64,000 nt of DNA from Ectobacillus funiculus (GCF_042429435.1 NZ_JBHMAF010000188.1); one strand, 5' to 3'; positions 40,094 through 49,523 are shown, counted from the first letter of the stretch. The notes: generated by a model not told the origin, from the sequence alone. Program-made: numbers and translations.

Positions 40094-42442
40094 CTAAGCC
40101 TCCTTGTGTACAAAAGAATCGTTCCGAATCGTTTCCAACATTTCTTTTAACTGCTGATAAGCAGAATATACTAATTCTTTTTCCACCTGTAATTGTTCGA
40201 ATTTCTTCCGATATGTTTTAGACTCTGTTAAGTCGCGTTTCTCAGTCAAATGAGATAGAAAAATGACACCATCTTTTATTGTAACAAATTCAAGTTCAAA
40301 AAACACCTGTGTCATAAAATTTACTGTGTCTTTTGACCAACCCTTGTACCGGCATAGCTCCTCCCCGTGTTGCACGAGAGAAAATGGAGATTTCTGCCGA
40401 AGAAAAGCATAAAACCATTTAAAATGATCACGGGTTGGGACCGTGCTGAACGTATGATCCGCATCGCTGAGCAACACTGCATAAACACGGGCCGGAAAGC
40501 CATATGCTAGTACATTACGCAACTGCTCAAGCGAGGAGGGCAAGTCTAAGAGCACCACGTACTGCCCTTGTAAAATACCTGACTGGATGTCGGGTGCATC
40601 AGCAGATATAGCATAGCGCTTATAGTCCTGAGGCAGCTTTTCCAAGGACAGTTCATCAAAATACAAGATGTTAAGACACTGGCTTGGCAGCGTTGCAAGC
40701 TGCTTCTCAAACCCGCGCATGCTGCGCCAGTCAAATAGCTGCCACTCTGTAACCGCAATATCCTGAATGATCACTTGCGGCTTTCGGAAATTATTCCATT
40801 CATTAATCGACAGCTCCCCAATGGCAGAAACGCGTGCCGCCGGCGAGATGTGCTCCGCCAATGGACCTAAGCCAAAACCAATGCCATCGAGACGAGCCTG
40901 GCCATTTGTAAACATAACCTTTAGATGAGAACCGTCCGAACCAATTGGTTTTATGCTCTCAAGTGATACATTCTCCACTTGGATACGCGGCTTCGGATTG
41001 CCAACCCCAAACGGCGCCAGCTGCTGTATCTCCTCTATCACAGGCAGCGTAATGTCTTCAAGACGACACACCGCATCAACAGTCTTAACGGGCATCAAAT
41101 CCTGCATTGAAAGCTGCTCTGCTGCCAGTTCATTAAGCCGTCTTCTTAGCTCATCCACATGGTCCATATCGAGTGTCATCCCTGCTGCCATAGGGTGCCC
41201 GCCAAAGTGTGGCAGAATATCGCGGCAATCAGATAGATTGGCAAATAAGTCAAAGCCTTCAATGCTGCGTGCTGAGCCCTTCGCAATTTTCTTTACGCTA
41301 TCGATACCAAGAATAATGACCGGTCGGTAAAAACGTTCTACAAGCCGCGATGCAACAATGCCAATAACGCCAACATTCCATCCTTCTTTTGCGAGAACAA
41401 GTACATGGTTTGTTTCCGGAGGATAGTGCTCCTCCACCATTTCAATAGCCTCTGCCGCAATTTCCTGTACAATATCCTGACGCAGCTTGTTCAAGCTATC
41501 AATCTCTTGTGCGAGCTCCAACGCTTCTTCCCTATCCTCTGATAGGAGAAGGTGAACAGCTGGAGCTGCGTCCTCTAGCCGGCCGACTGCGTTAATACGA
41601 GGGGCAATTGAAAATCCGACGCTTTCCTCATTCGCCGCATGCTGCTGGACATTGGCCACCTGAAATAAAGCAAGCAATCCAGGGCGCTTCGTATGCTGCA
41701 GCTTTTCCAAACCGCGAATCACAAGCAGACGGTTTTCATCATGCAGTGGAACAAGATCGGCAATTGTACCAATCACCGCAATATCCAGTAAGTGCTCTGG
41801 AACCCTGCCAAGCAAAGCGTGCGCCACCTTAAACGCAACTCCGACACCGGCCAATTCGCCAAATGGATACATGCCCCCTCCAAGTCTTGGATGAATAATT
41901 GTGTATGCATCAGGAAGCTCTGGCGGCGGCTCATGGTGATCGGTAATAATCAAATCAATACCAAGCTCCTTTGCGAGCCTTGCCTCATTAACAGCAGAAA
42001 TACCTGTATCAACTGTAATAATTAATGAAAAACCAGCTTGCTGCGCCCAACGAAACGCCCCCTCATTTGGTCCGTATCCCTCGGTAAATCGGTTGGGGAT
42101 ATAAAATTCCACATCAGCACCAAGCTCAAGAAGCGCAAGCATTAAAACTGTTGTACTGCTAACGCCGTCAGCATCGTAATCCCCGTATACGAGAATTTGC
42201 TCTCCGTTCTGGACAGCTAGATGGATTCTCTCTACAGCTCGTTCCATATCTTTAAGCAGAAACGGATCATGAAATGATTGCCGTTCACTATGTAAAAAGC
42301 TTGTAATCTCTTCTTCTGTATGAAATCCCCTATGAACTAATAAAGAGGTAATAACGGGTGATAGCTGCAGCTTATGCGCTAACTGCTGAGCCAACTCCTC
42401 GTTCCCTCTTATATGTTTCCAACGCGTTTTCGGTTGTAACAA
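40094..42442 (-). CDS. recJ: Single-stranded-DNA exonuclease RecJ
   Basis: A 782-residue DHH-family 5'-3' exonuclease. The motifs VYGDYDADGVSSTTVL, ITDHHEPP and GGHPMAAGMTL (DHHA1) are present. The C-terminal region (about residues 560-780) is the extension typical of Bacillus RecJ. I start at TTG 42442 (MLQPKTRWKH), eight bases after GAGGGG; the GTG three codons earlier abuts that site. Confidence 0.95.
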   Translation of the reverse strand: MLQPKTRWKHIRGNEELAQQLAHKLQLSPVITSLLVHRGFHTEEEITSFLHSERQSFHDPFLLKDMERAVERIHLAVQNGEQILVYGDYDADGVSSTTVLMLALLELGADVEFYIPNRFTEGYGPNEGAFRWAQQAGFSLIITVDTGISAVNEARLAKELGIDLIITDHHEPPPELPDAYTIIHPRLGGGMYPFGELAGVGVAFKVAHALLGRVPEHLLDIAVIGTIADLVPLHDENRLLVIRGLEKLQHTKRPGLLALFQVANVQQHAANEESVGFSIAPRINAVGRLEDAAPAVHLLLSEDREEALELAQEIDSLNKLRQDIVQEIAAEAIEMVEEHYPPETNHVLVLAKEGWNVGVIGIVASRLVERFYRPVIILGIDSVKKIAKGSARSIEGFDLFANLSDCRDILPHFGGHPMAAGMTLDMDHVDELRRRLNELAAEQLSMQDLMPVKTVDAVCRLEDITLPVIEEIQQLAPFGVGNPKPRIQVENVSLESIKPIGSDGSHLKVMFTNGQARLDGIGFGLGPLAEHISPAARVSAIGELSINEWNNFRKPQVIIQDIAVTEWQLFDWRSMRGFEKQLATLPSQCLNILYFDELSLEKLPQDYKRYAISADAPDIQSGILQGQYVVLLDLPSSLEQLRNVLAYGFPARVYAVLLSDADHTFSTVPTRDHFKWFYAFLRQKSPFSLVQHGEELCRYKGWSKDTVNFMTQVFFELEFVTIKDGVIFLSHLTEKRDLTESKTYRKKFEQLQVEKELVYSAYQQLKEMLETIRNDSFVHKEA

Positions 42443-42526
42443 CGAAATCACCCCTCAATTCATTCATTATACTAAACCGGTTATAAGGTGACAATGAAAT
42501 GCCAAATACCCTTATTTAACAGCGGT

Positions 42527-42680
42527 AAGAAAAGCAGACAAGGCCCGCCTTTTATGGCAGCGTAGGGGTGAGCCAGAGTAAAAGGCGCTTTTTGCCTTTT
42601 GCAGAGGTTCAGCCTGGAATCTGACATTTTGGGCCTTGGGAGCTAGACATCCCCCCGAACAGTTATCCTTTCTTATCTTG
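42527..42680 (-). repeat. Second repeat module (M2), copy 2
   Basis: It matches M2 copy 1 (31382-31494) at both ends and has about 40 extra bases in the middle, containing AAAAGGC-gcttttt-GCCTTTT and bounded by repeated AGCC. It is joined directly to copy R12, as copy 1 is joined to R8. Confidence 0.8.
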
Positions 42681-42806
42681 TAAAGAAAACTCGCCGATTG
42701 GCGAGCCCTGTTCTTAGGCGTAGTTGCCCTTATACTGTATTCCTAACATTTCTCGCCACGTCGAATTGTCTTCCATCGAGAAACTTATACTGTCTTAAAG
42801 TGCAAA
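42681..42806 (-). repeat. Dispersed 134-bp repeat, copy R12
   Basis: Slightly shortened copy after secDF. The hairpin is intact, and the long stem is the variant TTTCTCG/CGAGAAA, which pairs further than the consensus. Confidence 0.88.
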
Positions 42807-42852
42807 AAAGACGAGGCTTTCTACCTATCGCAGATACACCTCGTCTTTTTAA
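42804..42852. terminator. Terminator after secDF
   Basis: AAAAAGACGAGG (42805-42816) pairs with CCTCGTCTTTTT (42839-42850). It has T-runs in both directions and directly precedes R12. Confidence 0.85.
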
Positions 42853-42883
42853 AACAGTTATAGCCACCCTGTTTTCCTTTTTG

Positions 42884-45130
42884 CTACACCTGTATGTCTG
42901 ATGTTGGCTCCGGTTCTCTTTTCGTTCTGCCCTTCTTCAGACGGTTCTTCTCAAGAATCAGCCAAATTTGCGAAGCAACGAAGACCGAGGAATATGTTCC
43001 AACAACTAGTCCGATTAACAAAGCTAATGAGAAGTTACGAAGAGATTCACTTCCGAAAATCAATAATGCGATAACCGGTAAAAGAACCGTTAATACCGTG
43101 TTGATCGAACGTCCAAGCGTTTGACGGATACTCATATTCACAATATCCTCTAGGTCAGCTGCAGACCGAATCTTCTTTTTCTCTTTATACAGTTGTCGAT
43201 TTCGGTCAAATGTTACGATAGAATCATTAATCGAATAACCTACAATTGTTAGTACAGCTGCAATAAACGGTAAATCTACTTCCAAGCGCAATATGCTGAA
43301 CACCATAATGATGAAAAAGGCATCATGCAAGAGTGCTAACACAGCAGATATTGCATACGTAAAACGGAAACGGAAGCTCACGTATAAAATGATACCAACC
43401 GATGCGATGAGCACGGAAATTAACGCATTGCGTGCAATCTCCTTCCCGATTGTTGGTGAAACAGTACTCACATTCGGCTCATTTCCATACTTGCTTTTTA
43501 TTGCATCTTTCAGTCCCGCAATCTCTTCCTTCGAAAGAACCCCGTGCGTCCGCACAGCTGCTCCTTCGTTTTTCGTACCTGTTAGTACGATATCCTCAGG
43601 ATCAATATTCAGCTTTTGGAGGTCCGCTTTCAGTTCAGAAGCAACAATTGTTTTGTTACTTGTCACATCAATACGCGTTCCGCTTGAAAAGTCGATACTA
43701 AGATTTAAACGGAACAATGATACAGCAATAATCCCTACGACAACTGCTGCAATCGAGAAAATCAAAAAGCGATTTCCTACTTTTACAAAGTCTATACGAT
43801 CAAATTTAGTCGGTGCATACTCTACACCTTTTGAAAGAGAAATAACATCCCGGCGTTTTACACCAAAATACCCTATCTTCTTATCAAATAAACGGCTCTT
43901 TACAAGGAGACCTAATAATAGGCGTGTTCCCCCAACATTTGTAACGAATCCAATAATAAGGCTGACAATTAAACTCGTCGCAAAGCCTTTTACCGAGCTT
44001 GTGCCGTATACGAATAAAACGACAGCAGCTAGCAATGTTGTAATATGCGCATCCAAAATCGTAAGAAAAGAATGCTTATTTCCAGCCCGATACGCGGCCA
44101 TCACTGATTTTCCGATTTTCAGCTCTTCTTTAAAACGCTCATCCGTAATGACGTTCGCGTCAACAGCGATACCGACACCGAGTATAAGAGCCGCGATACC
44201 CGGAAGCGTCAAAACGGCATGCATCCAATGAAAAGTAACGAGCGTAATATATGTATACAATGTTAACATAATCACCGCAACGAGTCCTGGAAGACGGTAA
44301 TAGGCAATCATAAACAAGAAAACAAGAGCAATCCCAATTGCACCGGCAACGATTGTTTTTTGCAATGCAGTTTCTCCATACTTGGCTCCAACAGATGTAG
44401 AATACAACTCTTTGAGCTCAACTGGCAACGCCCCAGCATTTAACAAGTTTGCAAGTTCCTTCGCTTCGGCTGCCGTAAAGTTTCCGACGATTGAGACATC
44501 CGTTTGGGTAAATACTTGATTAACAGATGCTGCAGATAAGTATTTCGGCTTTACTTTTGCCGCCTCTGCTTTATAGGAATCCTTTCCTTCCTCAAAATCA
44601 AGCCAAATGACCATTAAATTATCCGGCTTCATCGCAAGTACTTGCTCCGTTACACTTTTAAACTTATCCGCATCCTTTAAAGTAAGAGCTACGCTTGGCT
44701 TTCCTTGCTCGTCAAATGTTTGACTCGCACCGCCCGCCTTTAAATCAGCTCCGTCCATCAATACCTTGTCATTTATGTCACGGAATGTCAGCTTGGCTTG
44801 GGTTGCCAGAATCGATCTTGCCTTTGCTTGATCCTTCACGCCAGCAAGCTGTACCCGGATGCGGTCATTCCCTTCAATTTGAATGTTCGGCTCGCTTACA
44901 CCAAGAACGTTAACACGCTTTTCAAGTGCCTCTACCGTACTTAACAATGTCTTGCGCGTCAGCTTCTCGCCTTCCTTCGCTGGCTTTACCTCATATAAAA
45001 CCTCAAAGCCACCGCGCAAATCGAGTCCCAGATTGATACCTTGTGTAATATTCTTTGTTGTCGCTCCGATGATGCCGCCAATGAGCAACACAATTAAAAA
45101 GAAAGCCACAATTCTGCTTTGTTTTGCCAT
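42884..45130 (-). CDS. secDF: Protein translocase subunit SecDF (fused)
   Basis: A 748-residue fusion of SecD and SecF, as is common in Bacillus, with 12 predicted membrane segments and two large outer domains. The SecD signature NLGLDLRGGFEVLYEV and SecF signature SIDFSSGTRIDV are visible, and GVGIAVDANVITDERFKEEL is the conserved transmembrane region. It uses the proton gradient to pull secreted proteins through SecYEG. I take ATG 45130 (MAKQSRIVAFF) as start; the binding site GGAGG is 12 bases away, so an earlier ATG remains possible. Confidence 0.95.
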   Translation of the reverse strand: MAKQSRIVAFFLIVLLIGGIIGATTKNITQGINLGLDLRGGFEVLYEVKPAKEGEKLTRKTLLSTVEALEKRVNVLGVSEPNIQIEGNDRIRVQLAGVKDQAKARSILATQAKLTFRDINDKVLMDGADLKAGGASQTFDEQGKPSVALTLKDADKFKSVTEQVLAMKPDNLMVIWLDFEEGKDSYKAEAAKVKPKYLSAASVNQVFTQTDVSIVGNFTAAEAKELANLLNAGALPVELKELYSTSVGAKYGETALQKTIVAGAIGIALVFLFMIAYYRLPGLVAVIMLTLYTYITLVTFHWMHAVLTLPGIAALILGVGIAVDANVITDERFKEELKIGKSVMAAYRAGNKHSFLTILDAHITTLLAAVVLFVYGTSSVKGFATSLIVSLIIGFVTNVGGTRLLLGLLVKSRLFDKKIGYFGVKRRDVISLSKGVEYAPTKFDRIDFVKVGNRFLIFSIAAVVVGIIAVSLFRLNLSIDFSSGTRIDVTSNKTIVASELKADLQKLNIDPEDIVLTGTKNEGAAVRTHGVLSKEEIAGLKDAIKSKYGNEPNVSTVSPTIGKEIARNALISVLIASVGIILYVSFRFRFTYAISAVLALLHDAFFIIMVFSILRLEVDLPFIAAVLTIVGYSINDSIVTFDRNRQLYKEKKKIRSAADLEDIVNMSIRQTLGRSINTVLTVLLPVIALLIFGSESLRNFSLALLIGLVVGTYSSVFVASQIWLILEKNRLKKGRTKREPEPTSDIQV

Positions 45131-45203
45131 TTCTGTCGATTGCCTCCTCATTCTCATACGAAACCATTATAGAAAGAAGCCTAGATACCTGTCAAATGAA
45201 TGG

Positions 45204-45488
45204 TTATTTGTTTTCATACTCCTCAAACGACGAAAGCGGCGCCTTATATGCCTGCATCGTTAAATATGTCATGTAGTCACTTGTAGAGAGCGTCAAAACA
45301 TCATTAACGAGCTGATGGATTTTAATTTCTTCTGGTAACCGTTTCCACTTTTTACTCTTCAAACATGTCCATATTTCCTGCTCTGTTACACGATCATACC
45401 CGAGCATGTGAAATTCCTCCACCTTACTTTGCAGCACAACGTTAAGCTCCTGCCGATAAGCATCAATTCCAACTTCCTTATCAGTCAT
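45204..45488 (-). CDS. comN: Post-transcriptional regulator ComN
   Basis: A 94-residue soluble protein (EVGIDAYRQELNVVLQSKVE, then SKKWKRLPEEIKIHQLVNDV) of the YrzD/ComN family. In B. subtilis ComN controls the comE operon mRNA and binds DivIVA. The position next to secDF and spoVB is the same. GGAGG lies seven bases before ATG 45488. Confidence 0.82.
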   Translation of the reverse strand: MTDKEVGIDAYRQELNVVLQSKVEEFHMLGYDRVTEQEIWTCLKSKKWKRLPEEIKIHQLVNDVLTLSTSDYMTYLTMQAYKAPLSSFEEYENK

Positions 45489-45491
45489 CAA

Positions 45492-45935
45492 AAGTCCTCC
45501 TTTCGGGTATCATCCCCATTACCATGTCAACCAGAGATTCTGTTATACACCTGTTGGTTCCCTTGACCTAGGGAACGGTTACAACGCATCACTCACAGCA
45601 GAGCGGCGGGCTAGGGTAGAACCCGGCAGCGTGTCTTCACCTAACTGATCAACGGACTGTATCATGCTAAGACAATTCCTTCTGCACTCACTCGTACCAA
45701 AAAGTAATGAACCACACTCTCTCAAATCTACAGGTTATAATTCGAAGGGGTTAGCTAAGAAATCATATTAGCCTAGCTCCTCTCTAGACCCCCAACGCCA
45801 TATATACAGGCAATCATTTGCTAAGTAAAGGGCAATAAAAAAGCTTGTACATATACACCTTGTCATGCTTGACCCCACCGAGCGCATATAAATTATTGTA
45901 AATCATTCTATGGCTTTTGAGAAGGTGGGAAACAA
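45492..45935. other. 444-bp divergent gap between comN and spoVB
   Basis: No gene is seen. It holds several hairpins: GTTCCCT (45557-45563) with AGGGAAC (45570-45576), CGGG/CCCG around 45606-45625, and GCTAA/TTAGC around 45753-45772. The region is GC-rich near comN. It is more than two promoters need, and a structured comN leader or small RNA is possible. Confidence 0.35.
45884..45911 (+). promoter_or_regulatory. Candidate sigma-E-type promoter of spoVB
   Basis: GCATATA (45884-45890) and CATTCTAT (45904-45911) with a 13-base gap loosely fit the mother-cell sigma-E pattern, and spoVB is sigma-E-dependent in B. subtilis. The position leaves a short leader to the ATG at 45936. The match is weak. 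Confidence 0.35.
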
Positions 45936-47495
45936 ATGACGAAGCAAAGCTTTTTACGCGGAACGTTAATCTTAATTATTGCTGGTCTTGCCACAAGGGT
46001 GCTCGGCTTCGTAAATCGGATTGTGATGGCAAGGATTTTGGGGGAAGAAGGAGTCGGGCTGTATATGATGGCCGTTCCAACTTTTATTTTAGCGATCACC
46101 GTTACACAAATCGGTCTGCCTGTCGCAATCGCTAAACTCGTTGCCGAAGCCGAAGCGATAGGAGACCAGCAAAAGGTTAAAAAGGTGTTAACCGTATCCC
46201 TTGCAGTGACGCTTACCTTAAGTGTCGTCATTACGGCAGCTCTCATGGTTGCGGCACCGATTCTTTCTAAAACCGTTCTAACAGATTCTCGGACCTACTA
46301 TCCGCTCATAGCCATTTTGCCGGTTGTACCAATTATTGCCGTATCCTCCGTACTGCGCGGCTATTTCCAAGGAAAACAAAATATGAAGCCAGGCGCGTTT
46401 GCACAAGTAATTGAACAGATTGTCCGCATTACCTTAATTGCTGTCTGTACACGTGCTTTCTTGCATCTTGGTGTAGAGTACGCAGCGGCTGGCGCAATGG
46501 TTTCAGCTGTAATCGGCGAGCTAGCTTCCCTCTTGTATATGCTGTTTATGTTTCACCGTGAAAAACACGTTGCCGTTCGTTCTCACTTTTTCCGTACGGT
46601 GAAAAACGGCAAGGATACACTCAGCTCACTGATGTCCGTCGCCCTCCCGACAACTGGGAGCCGCTTTATCGGTTCTGTTTCCTATTTTTTAGAGCCCATT
46701 GTTGTCGCTCGAAGCTTGGCGATGGCAGGCGTCGCCGCCGAGGTTGCAACAAGGCAATATGGGGAATTAAACGGCTATGCGCTGCCGCTTTTATTTTTGC
46801 CGTCCTTTATCACATATGCCCTATCCACATCGCTTGTCCCCTCTATTAGTGAGGCGGCGGCAAAACAACAGCACCAGCTTGTCGAGTATCGGCTTCAGCA
46901 AGCACTCCGCTTGTCGTTTATTTCTGGGGGCTGGTCAGTCATTATTTTGTACGTATTTGCTTCTCCCATTATGACGCTTATGTATCACTCCGATCATGCA
47001 GCGGTATTTGTAAAAGTGCTCGCTCCTTGTTTTATCTTTTACTACTTTCAAGGACCGCTCGCTTCTGTTTTACAAGCATTAAACATGGCCAAAACAGCAA
47101 TGATCAACAGTCTAATTGGCTCAGTAGTAAAAATTATTGTTATCTTTGTTCTTGCCTCGCGTCCGGATTTTCAAATCATGGGCTTCGCGTTAGCCATTGT
47201 AGCCGGGCTTACAACCGTAACAATTCTGCACTATGCAACCTTGCTCAAACGCATTACCTTTACCATCTATGCAAAGGATTATATCTACGGTATGCTTGCG
47301 ATTTTCTTAGCCGGATTTGCTGGATTTTACTGCCATGAGCAGCTGACTTTTTCCGATTCACTTGGTATGCAAACACTGTGCTCCATTGTTGTCACAACAG
47401 CAGTATACATTGTGCTGCTCATGATATTTCGGTTAATCCGAAAAGATGAACTGCGCCGAATTCCAGTACTCCGCAACCTATCCTTTCTAAAGTAA
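45936..47495 (+). CDS. spoVB: Stage V sporulation protein B (flippase family)
   Basis: A 519-residue MOP-superfamily flippase with about 14 membrane helices and the typical start (GLATRVLGFVNRIVMARILG). SpoVB is needed for spore cortex synthesis and is thought to move lipid-linked peptidoglycan precursor in the mother cell. AAGGTGGG precedes the ATG. It is one of few plus-strand genes and is convergent with the DUF421 gene. Confidence 0.92.
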   Translation: MTKQSFLRGTLILIIAGLATRVLGFVNRIVMARILGEEGVGLYMMAVPTFILAITVTQIGLPVAIAKLVAEAEAIGDQQKVKKVLTVSLAVTLTLSVVITAALMVAAPILSKTVLTDSRTYYPLIAILPVVPIIAVSSVLRGYFQGKQNMKPGAFAQVIEQIVRITLIAVCTRAFLHLGVEYAAAGAMVSAVIGELASLLYMLFMFHREKHVAVRSHFFRTVKNGKDTLSSLMSVALPTTGSRFIGSVSYFLEPIVVARSLAMAGVAAEVATRQYGELNGYALPLLFLPSFITYALSTSLVPSISEAAAKQQHQLVEYRLQQALRLSFISGGWSVIILYVFASPIMTLMYHSDHAAVFVKVLAPCFIFYYFQGPLASVLQALNMAKTAMINSLIGSVVKIIVIFVLASRPDFQIMGFALAIVAGLTTVTILHYATLLKRITFTIYAKDYIYGMLAIFLAGFAGFYCHEQLTFSDSLGMQTLCSIVVTTAVYIVLLMIFRLIRKDELRRIPVLRNLSFLK

Positions 47496-47522
47496 AACAG
47501 CCTCCGCACATGGAGGCTGTTT
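47493..47522. terminator. Bidirectional terminator between spoVB and the DUF421 gene
   Basis: AACAGCCTCC and GGAGGCTGTT form a 10-bp stem with a short loop, right at the spoVB stop and just before the stop of the convergent DUF421 gene. Confidence 0.85.
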
Positions 47523-48184
47523 CATTTATCTATTAAATCCACAAAAAACTCTCCATCCTGAAAGCTGCAATACGAAATTCCCGCAATATCCGGATAACCA
47601 AGCTCCTGCAGCTTTTGCCGGAGCCATGCCTCCGTTTTTTTCATTTCGGATAAATTATCATACTGAACAAGCCCATCTAAGATAAGCGGAAATGTAAAGA
47701 CCGGATTTTGTTTTTGGCTTTTTGGGTTGGGTTGCTTTTGAAACACTGACAAACGTCCGGATGGTTCCAAAATGGCGTATTCAACGTCGCGCAGATCTCC
47801 AATGTCTTTTTCGCGAAGTTGCACAAGCAAATCCTCAAAGTTATAGCGATTTTTGCGCATTTTCCGTTCATCTATTTTTCCGTCTCGAATTAAAATCACA
47901 GGCTCTCCGTCAAGAAGTTTGCGCAATTTTTGACTTTTTATTGACACTAACGCCAGAGTAATTTGAATGAGCATTAAGGTCACCATCGGAATAATTTGAT
48001 CCACAAGGGGCTTCTCCCTATCCTCAATCGCGATGATCGCAATCTCACCAAGCATAATAAAGACGACCAAATCCAACACACTCAGTTCACCAATTTCCCG
48101 TTTGCCCATCAGGCGAAAAATTACTAAAATAACACCGTATAATAAGATAGTCCTCCAGACAATTTCAAGCTCTTGCCATCCCAT
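47522..48184 (-). CDS. yrbG: DUF421 family membrane protein YrbG
   Basis: A 220-residue protein with three N-terminal helices and the DUF421 cytosolic domain (GEPVILIRDGKIDERKMRKN, RDVEYAILEPSGRLSVFQKQ). The place beside spoVB and yrzE fits YrbG of B. subtilis. Function is unknown. I choose ATG 48184 (MGWQELEIVWRT) because AGAGGAG is nine bases upstream; a longer start has its site too close. It is a paralogue of the protein encoded at 29675-30352. Confidence 0.82.
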   Translation of the reverse strand: MGWQELEIVWRTILLYGVILVIFRLMGKREIGELSVLDLVVFIMLGEIAIIAIEDREKPLVDQIIPMVTLMLIQITLALVSIKSQKLRKLLDGEPVILIRDGKIDERKMRKNRYNFEDLLVQLREKDIGDLRDVEYAILEPSGRLSVFQKQPNPKSQKQNPVFTFPLILDGLVQYDNLSEMKKTEAWLRQKLQELGYPDIAGISYCSFQDGEFFVDLIDK

Positions 48185-48331
48185 ACTCTCATTCTCCTCT
48201 TCTGCCATACTCCATTATTATCTTTCCCGAGGCTTGCAGAACTATCACGCAATTTTTCATTCCTCATTCACTAGAAATTAGTCTATCTCAGCAGGTTATT
48301 CAATATGCTTGTATTATAAGGAGGGATCCAC

Positions 48332-48712
48332 ATGTCATCGACAAAACGATTAGGAGTAGCTGTCCTGTTTGGTTTAGGAACACTTCTTGCGTTAGCTGCG
48401 CTCACAAGTCTCATTATAGCTATGCTGCTGAAAATGACAGAGCTAGATGAGGCCAATTTAGCAATTACTATTATGATTCTTGCAATTATCTCTATGATTA
48501 TTGCCGGCTTCATCTCGGGATTAAAAGCAAAAGTCAGAGGCTGGTTTGCTGGGGGGGCAACAGGCGTTGCCTACTCTGTTCTTGTTTTTCTTTTCAACTA
48601 TCTGGGCCATTCACAAGGGCTTTCAGGTGAGAATATGCTGTACCAGCTTGGTCTCATCGCTGCAAGCATGATCGGGGGCATTTTCGGAGTAAATTCCGCA
48701 AAGAAGGAGTAA
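48332..48712 (+). CDS. yrzE: TIGR04086 family membrane protein YrzE
   Basis: A 126-residue protein with four membrane helices. The family pattern (GFISGLKAKVRGWFAGGATG) is present. The position next to yajC fits yrzE. Function is unknown. AGGAGGG precedes the ATG. Its TAA is also the first TAA of the TAAAGAAAGCTC start of repeat fragment R13. Confidence 0.82.
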   Translation: MSSTKRLGVAVLFGLGTLLALAALTSLIIAMLLKMTELDEANLAITIMILAIISMIIAGFISGLKAKVRGWFAGGATGVAYSVLVFLFNYLGHSQGLSGENMLYQLGLIAASMIGGIFGVNSAKKE

Positions 48713-48740
48713 AGAAAGCTCACCGATTGGTGATTCGTTA
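48710..48740 (-). repeat. Dispersed repeat, fragment R13
   Basis: Only the hairpin end is present (CTCACC-gatt-GGTGAT), with a compensatory change relative to CTCGCC/GGCGAG. The first three bases are the yrzE stop codon. Confidence 0.75.
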
Positions 48741-48817
48741 TTTACGCCGAGAGACTCTTTCTCTACAGCAGATATCCTATGAGGGATAAATAACACCCTT
48801 AAACATATATTTGACAA

Positions 48818-48951
48818 TAAAGAAAACTCGCCGATTGGCGAGCCCTGCTCCTGGGCGAAGACAGAGGCGTAGTTGCCCTTATACTGTATTCCTAAAATTT
48901 CCGACTACGTCGAATTCACTTCTAGCTAGAAATTTATACTCTCTTACAGTG
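48818..48951 (-). repeat. Dispersed 134-bp repeat, copy R14
   Basis: First unit of a perfect-period triplet (134 bp each) downstream of yajC. The hairpin is intact. The long stem has one C/A mismatch (TTTCC with AGAAA), which it shares with R15. Confidence 0.93.
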
Positions 48952-49085
48952 TAAAGAAAACTCGCCGATTGGCGAGCCCTGCCCCCCGGGCGAAGACAGA
49001 GGCGTAGTTGCCCTTATACTGTATTCCTAAAATTTCCGACTACGTCGAATTCACTTCTAGCTAGAAATTTATACTCTCTTACAGT
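48952..49085 (-). repeat. Dispersed 134-bp repeat, copy R15
   Basis: Second unit of the triplet, nearly identical to R14; the main difference is CCCCCCGGGCG in place of CTCCTGGGCG. This indicates recent duplication. Confidence 0.93.
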
Positions 49086-49219
49086 GTAAAGAAAACTCGC
49101 CGATTGGCGAGCCCTGCTCCTGGGCGAAGACAGAGGCGTAGTTGCCCTTGTATTCCTACAATTTCTCGCTACGTCGAATTGGCTTCCGGCTAGAAATTTA
49201 TACTTTCTTACAGTGCAAA
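49086..49219 (-). repeat. Dispersed 134-bp repeat, copy R16
   Basis: Third unit. It carries the alternative stem TTTCT/AGAAA with CTCGCTACGTCGAATTGG, so it is not a simple duplicate of R14 or R15 over its whole length. Confidence 0.92.
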
Positions 49220-49252
49220 AAAAACTTGGCACTTTATATGCCAAGTTTTTTT
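49219..49252. terminator. Terminator after yajC
   Basis: AAAACTTGGCA and TGCCAAGTTTT form an 11-bp stem with a seven-base loop and T-runs on both sides, directly after the yajC stop. Confidence 0.9.
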
Positions 49253-49253
49253 A

Positions 49254-49523
49254 TTATGCTTGCTGCTTTTTCACTTCACGTACCGCATTGCGATCAAACG
49301 TTAAACGAGATCCGTCACTTCCTACTAGAACAAGCGTCGTATCAGTAACAGAATCAACGATGCCATGCATTCCGCCGATTGTAATGACTTGATCACCCTT
49401 TTGTAAGCTGCTTTGCATTTGCGCTACTGACTTTTGACGCTTTTGCTGCGGACGGATTAATAGAAAATAAAACACCGCAAACATTAAGACAAGTGGCAAC
49501 ACCTGCGTTACTAAACTGTTCAT
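49254..49523 (-). CDS. yajC: Preprotein translocase accessory subunit YajC
   Basis: An 89-residue protein with one N-terminal helix, the motif FYFLLIRPQQKRQK and a small basic domain (GDQVITIGGMHGIVDSV). YajC associates with SecDF. It follows tgt as in many bacteria. AGGAGG lies before the ATG. Confidence 0.95.
   Translation of the reverse strand: MNSLVTQVLPLVLMFAVFYFLLIRPQQKRQKSVAQMQSSLQKGDQVITIGGMHGIVDSVTDTTLVLVGSDGSRLTFDRNAVREVKKQQA

Noticed and set aside
48818..49219. The 134-bp tandem triplet as a CRISPR-like array
   Set aside because: Units are joined directly without unique spacers, are far longer than CRISPR repeats, and no cas genes are nearby.
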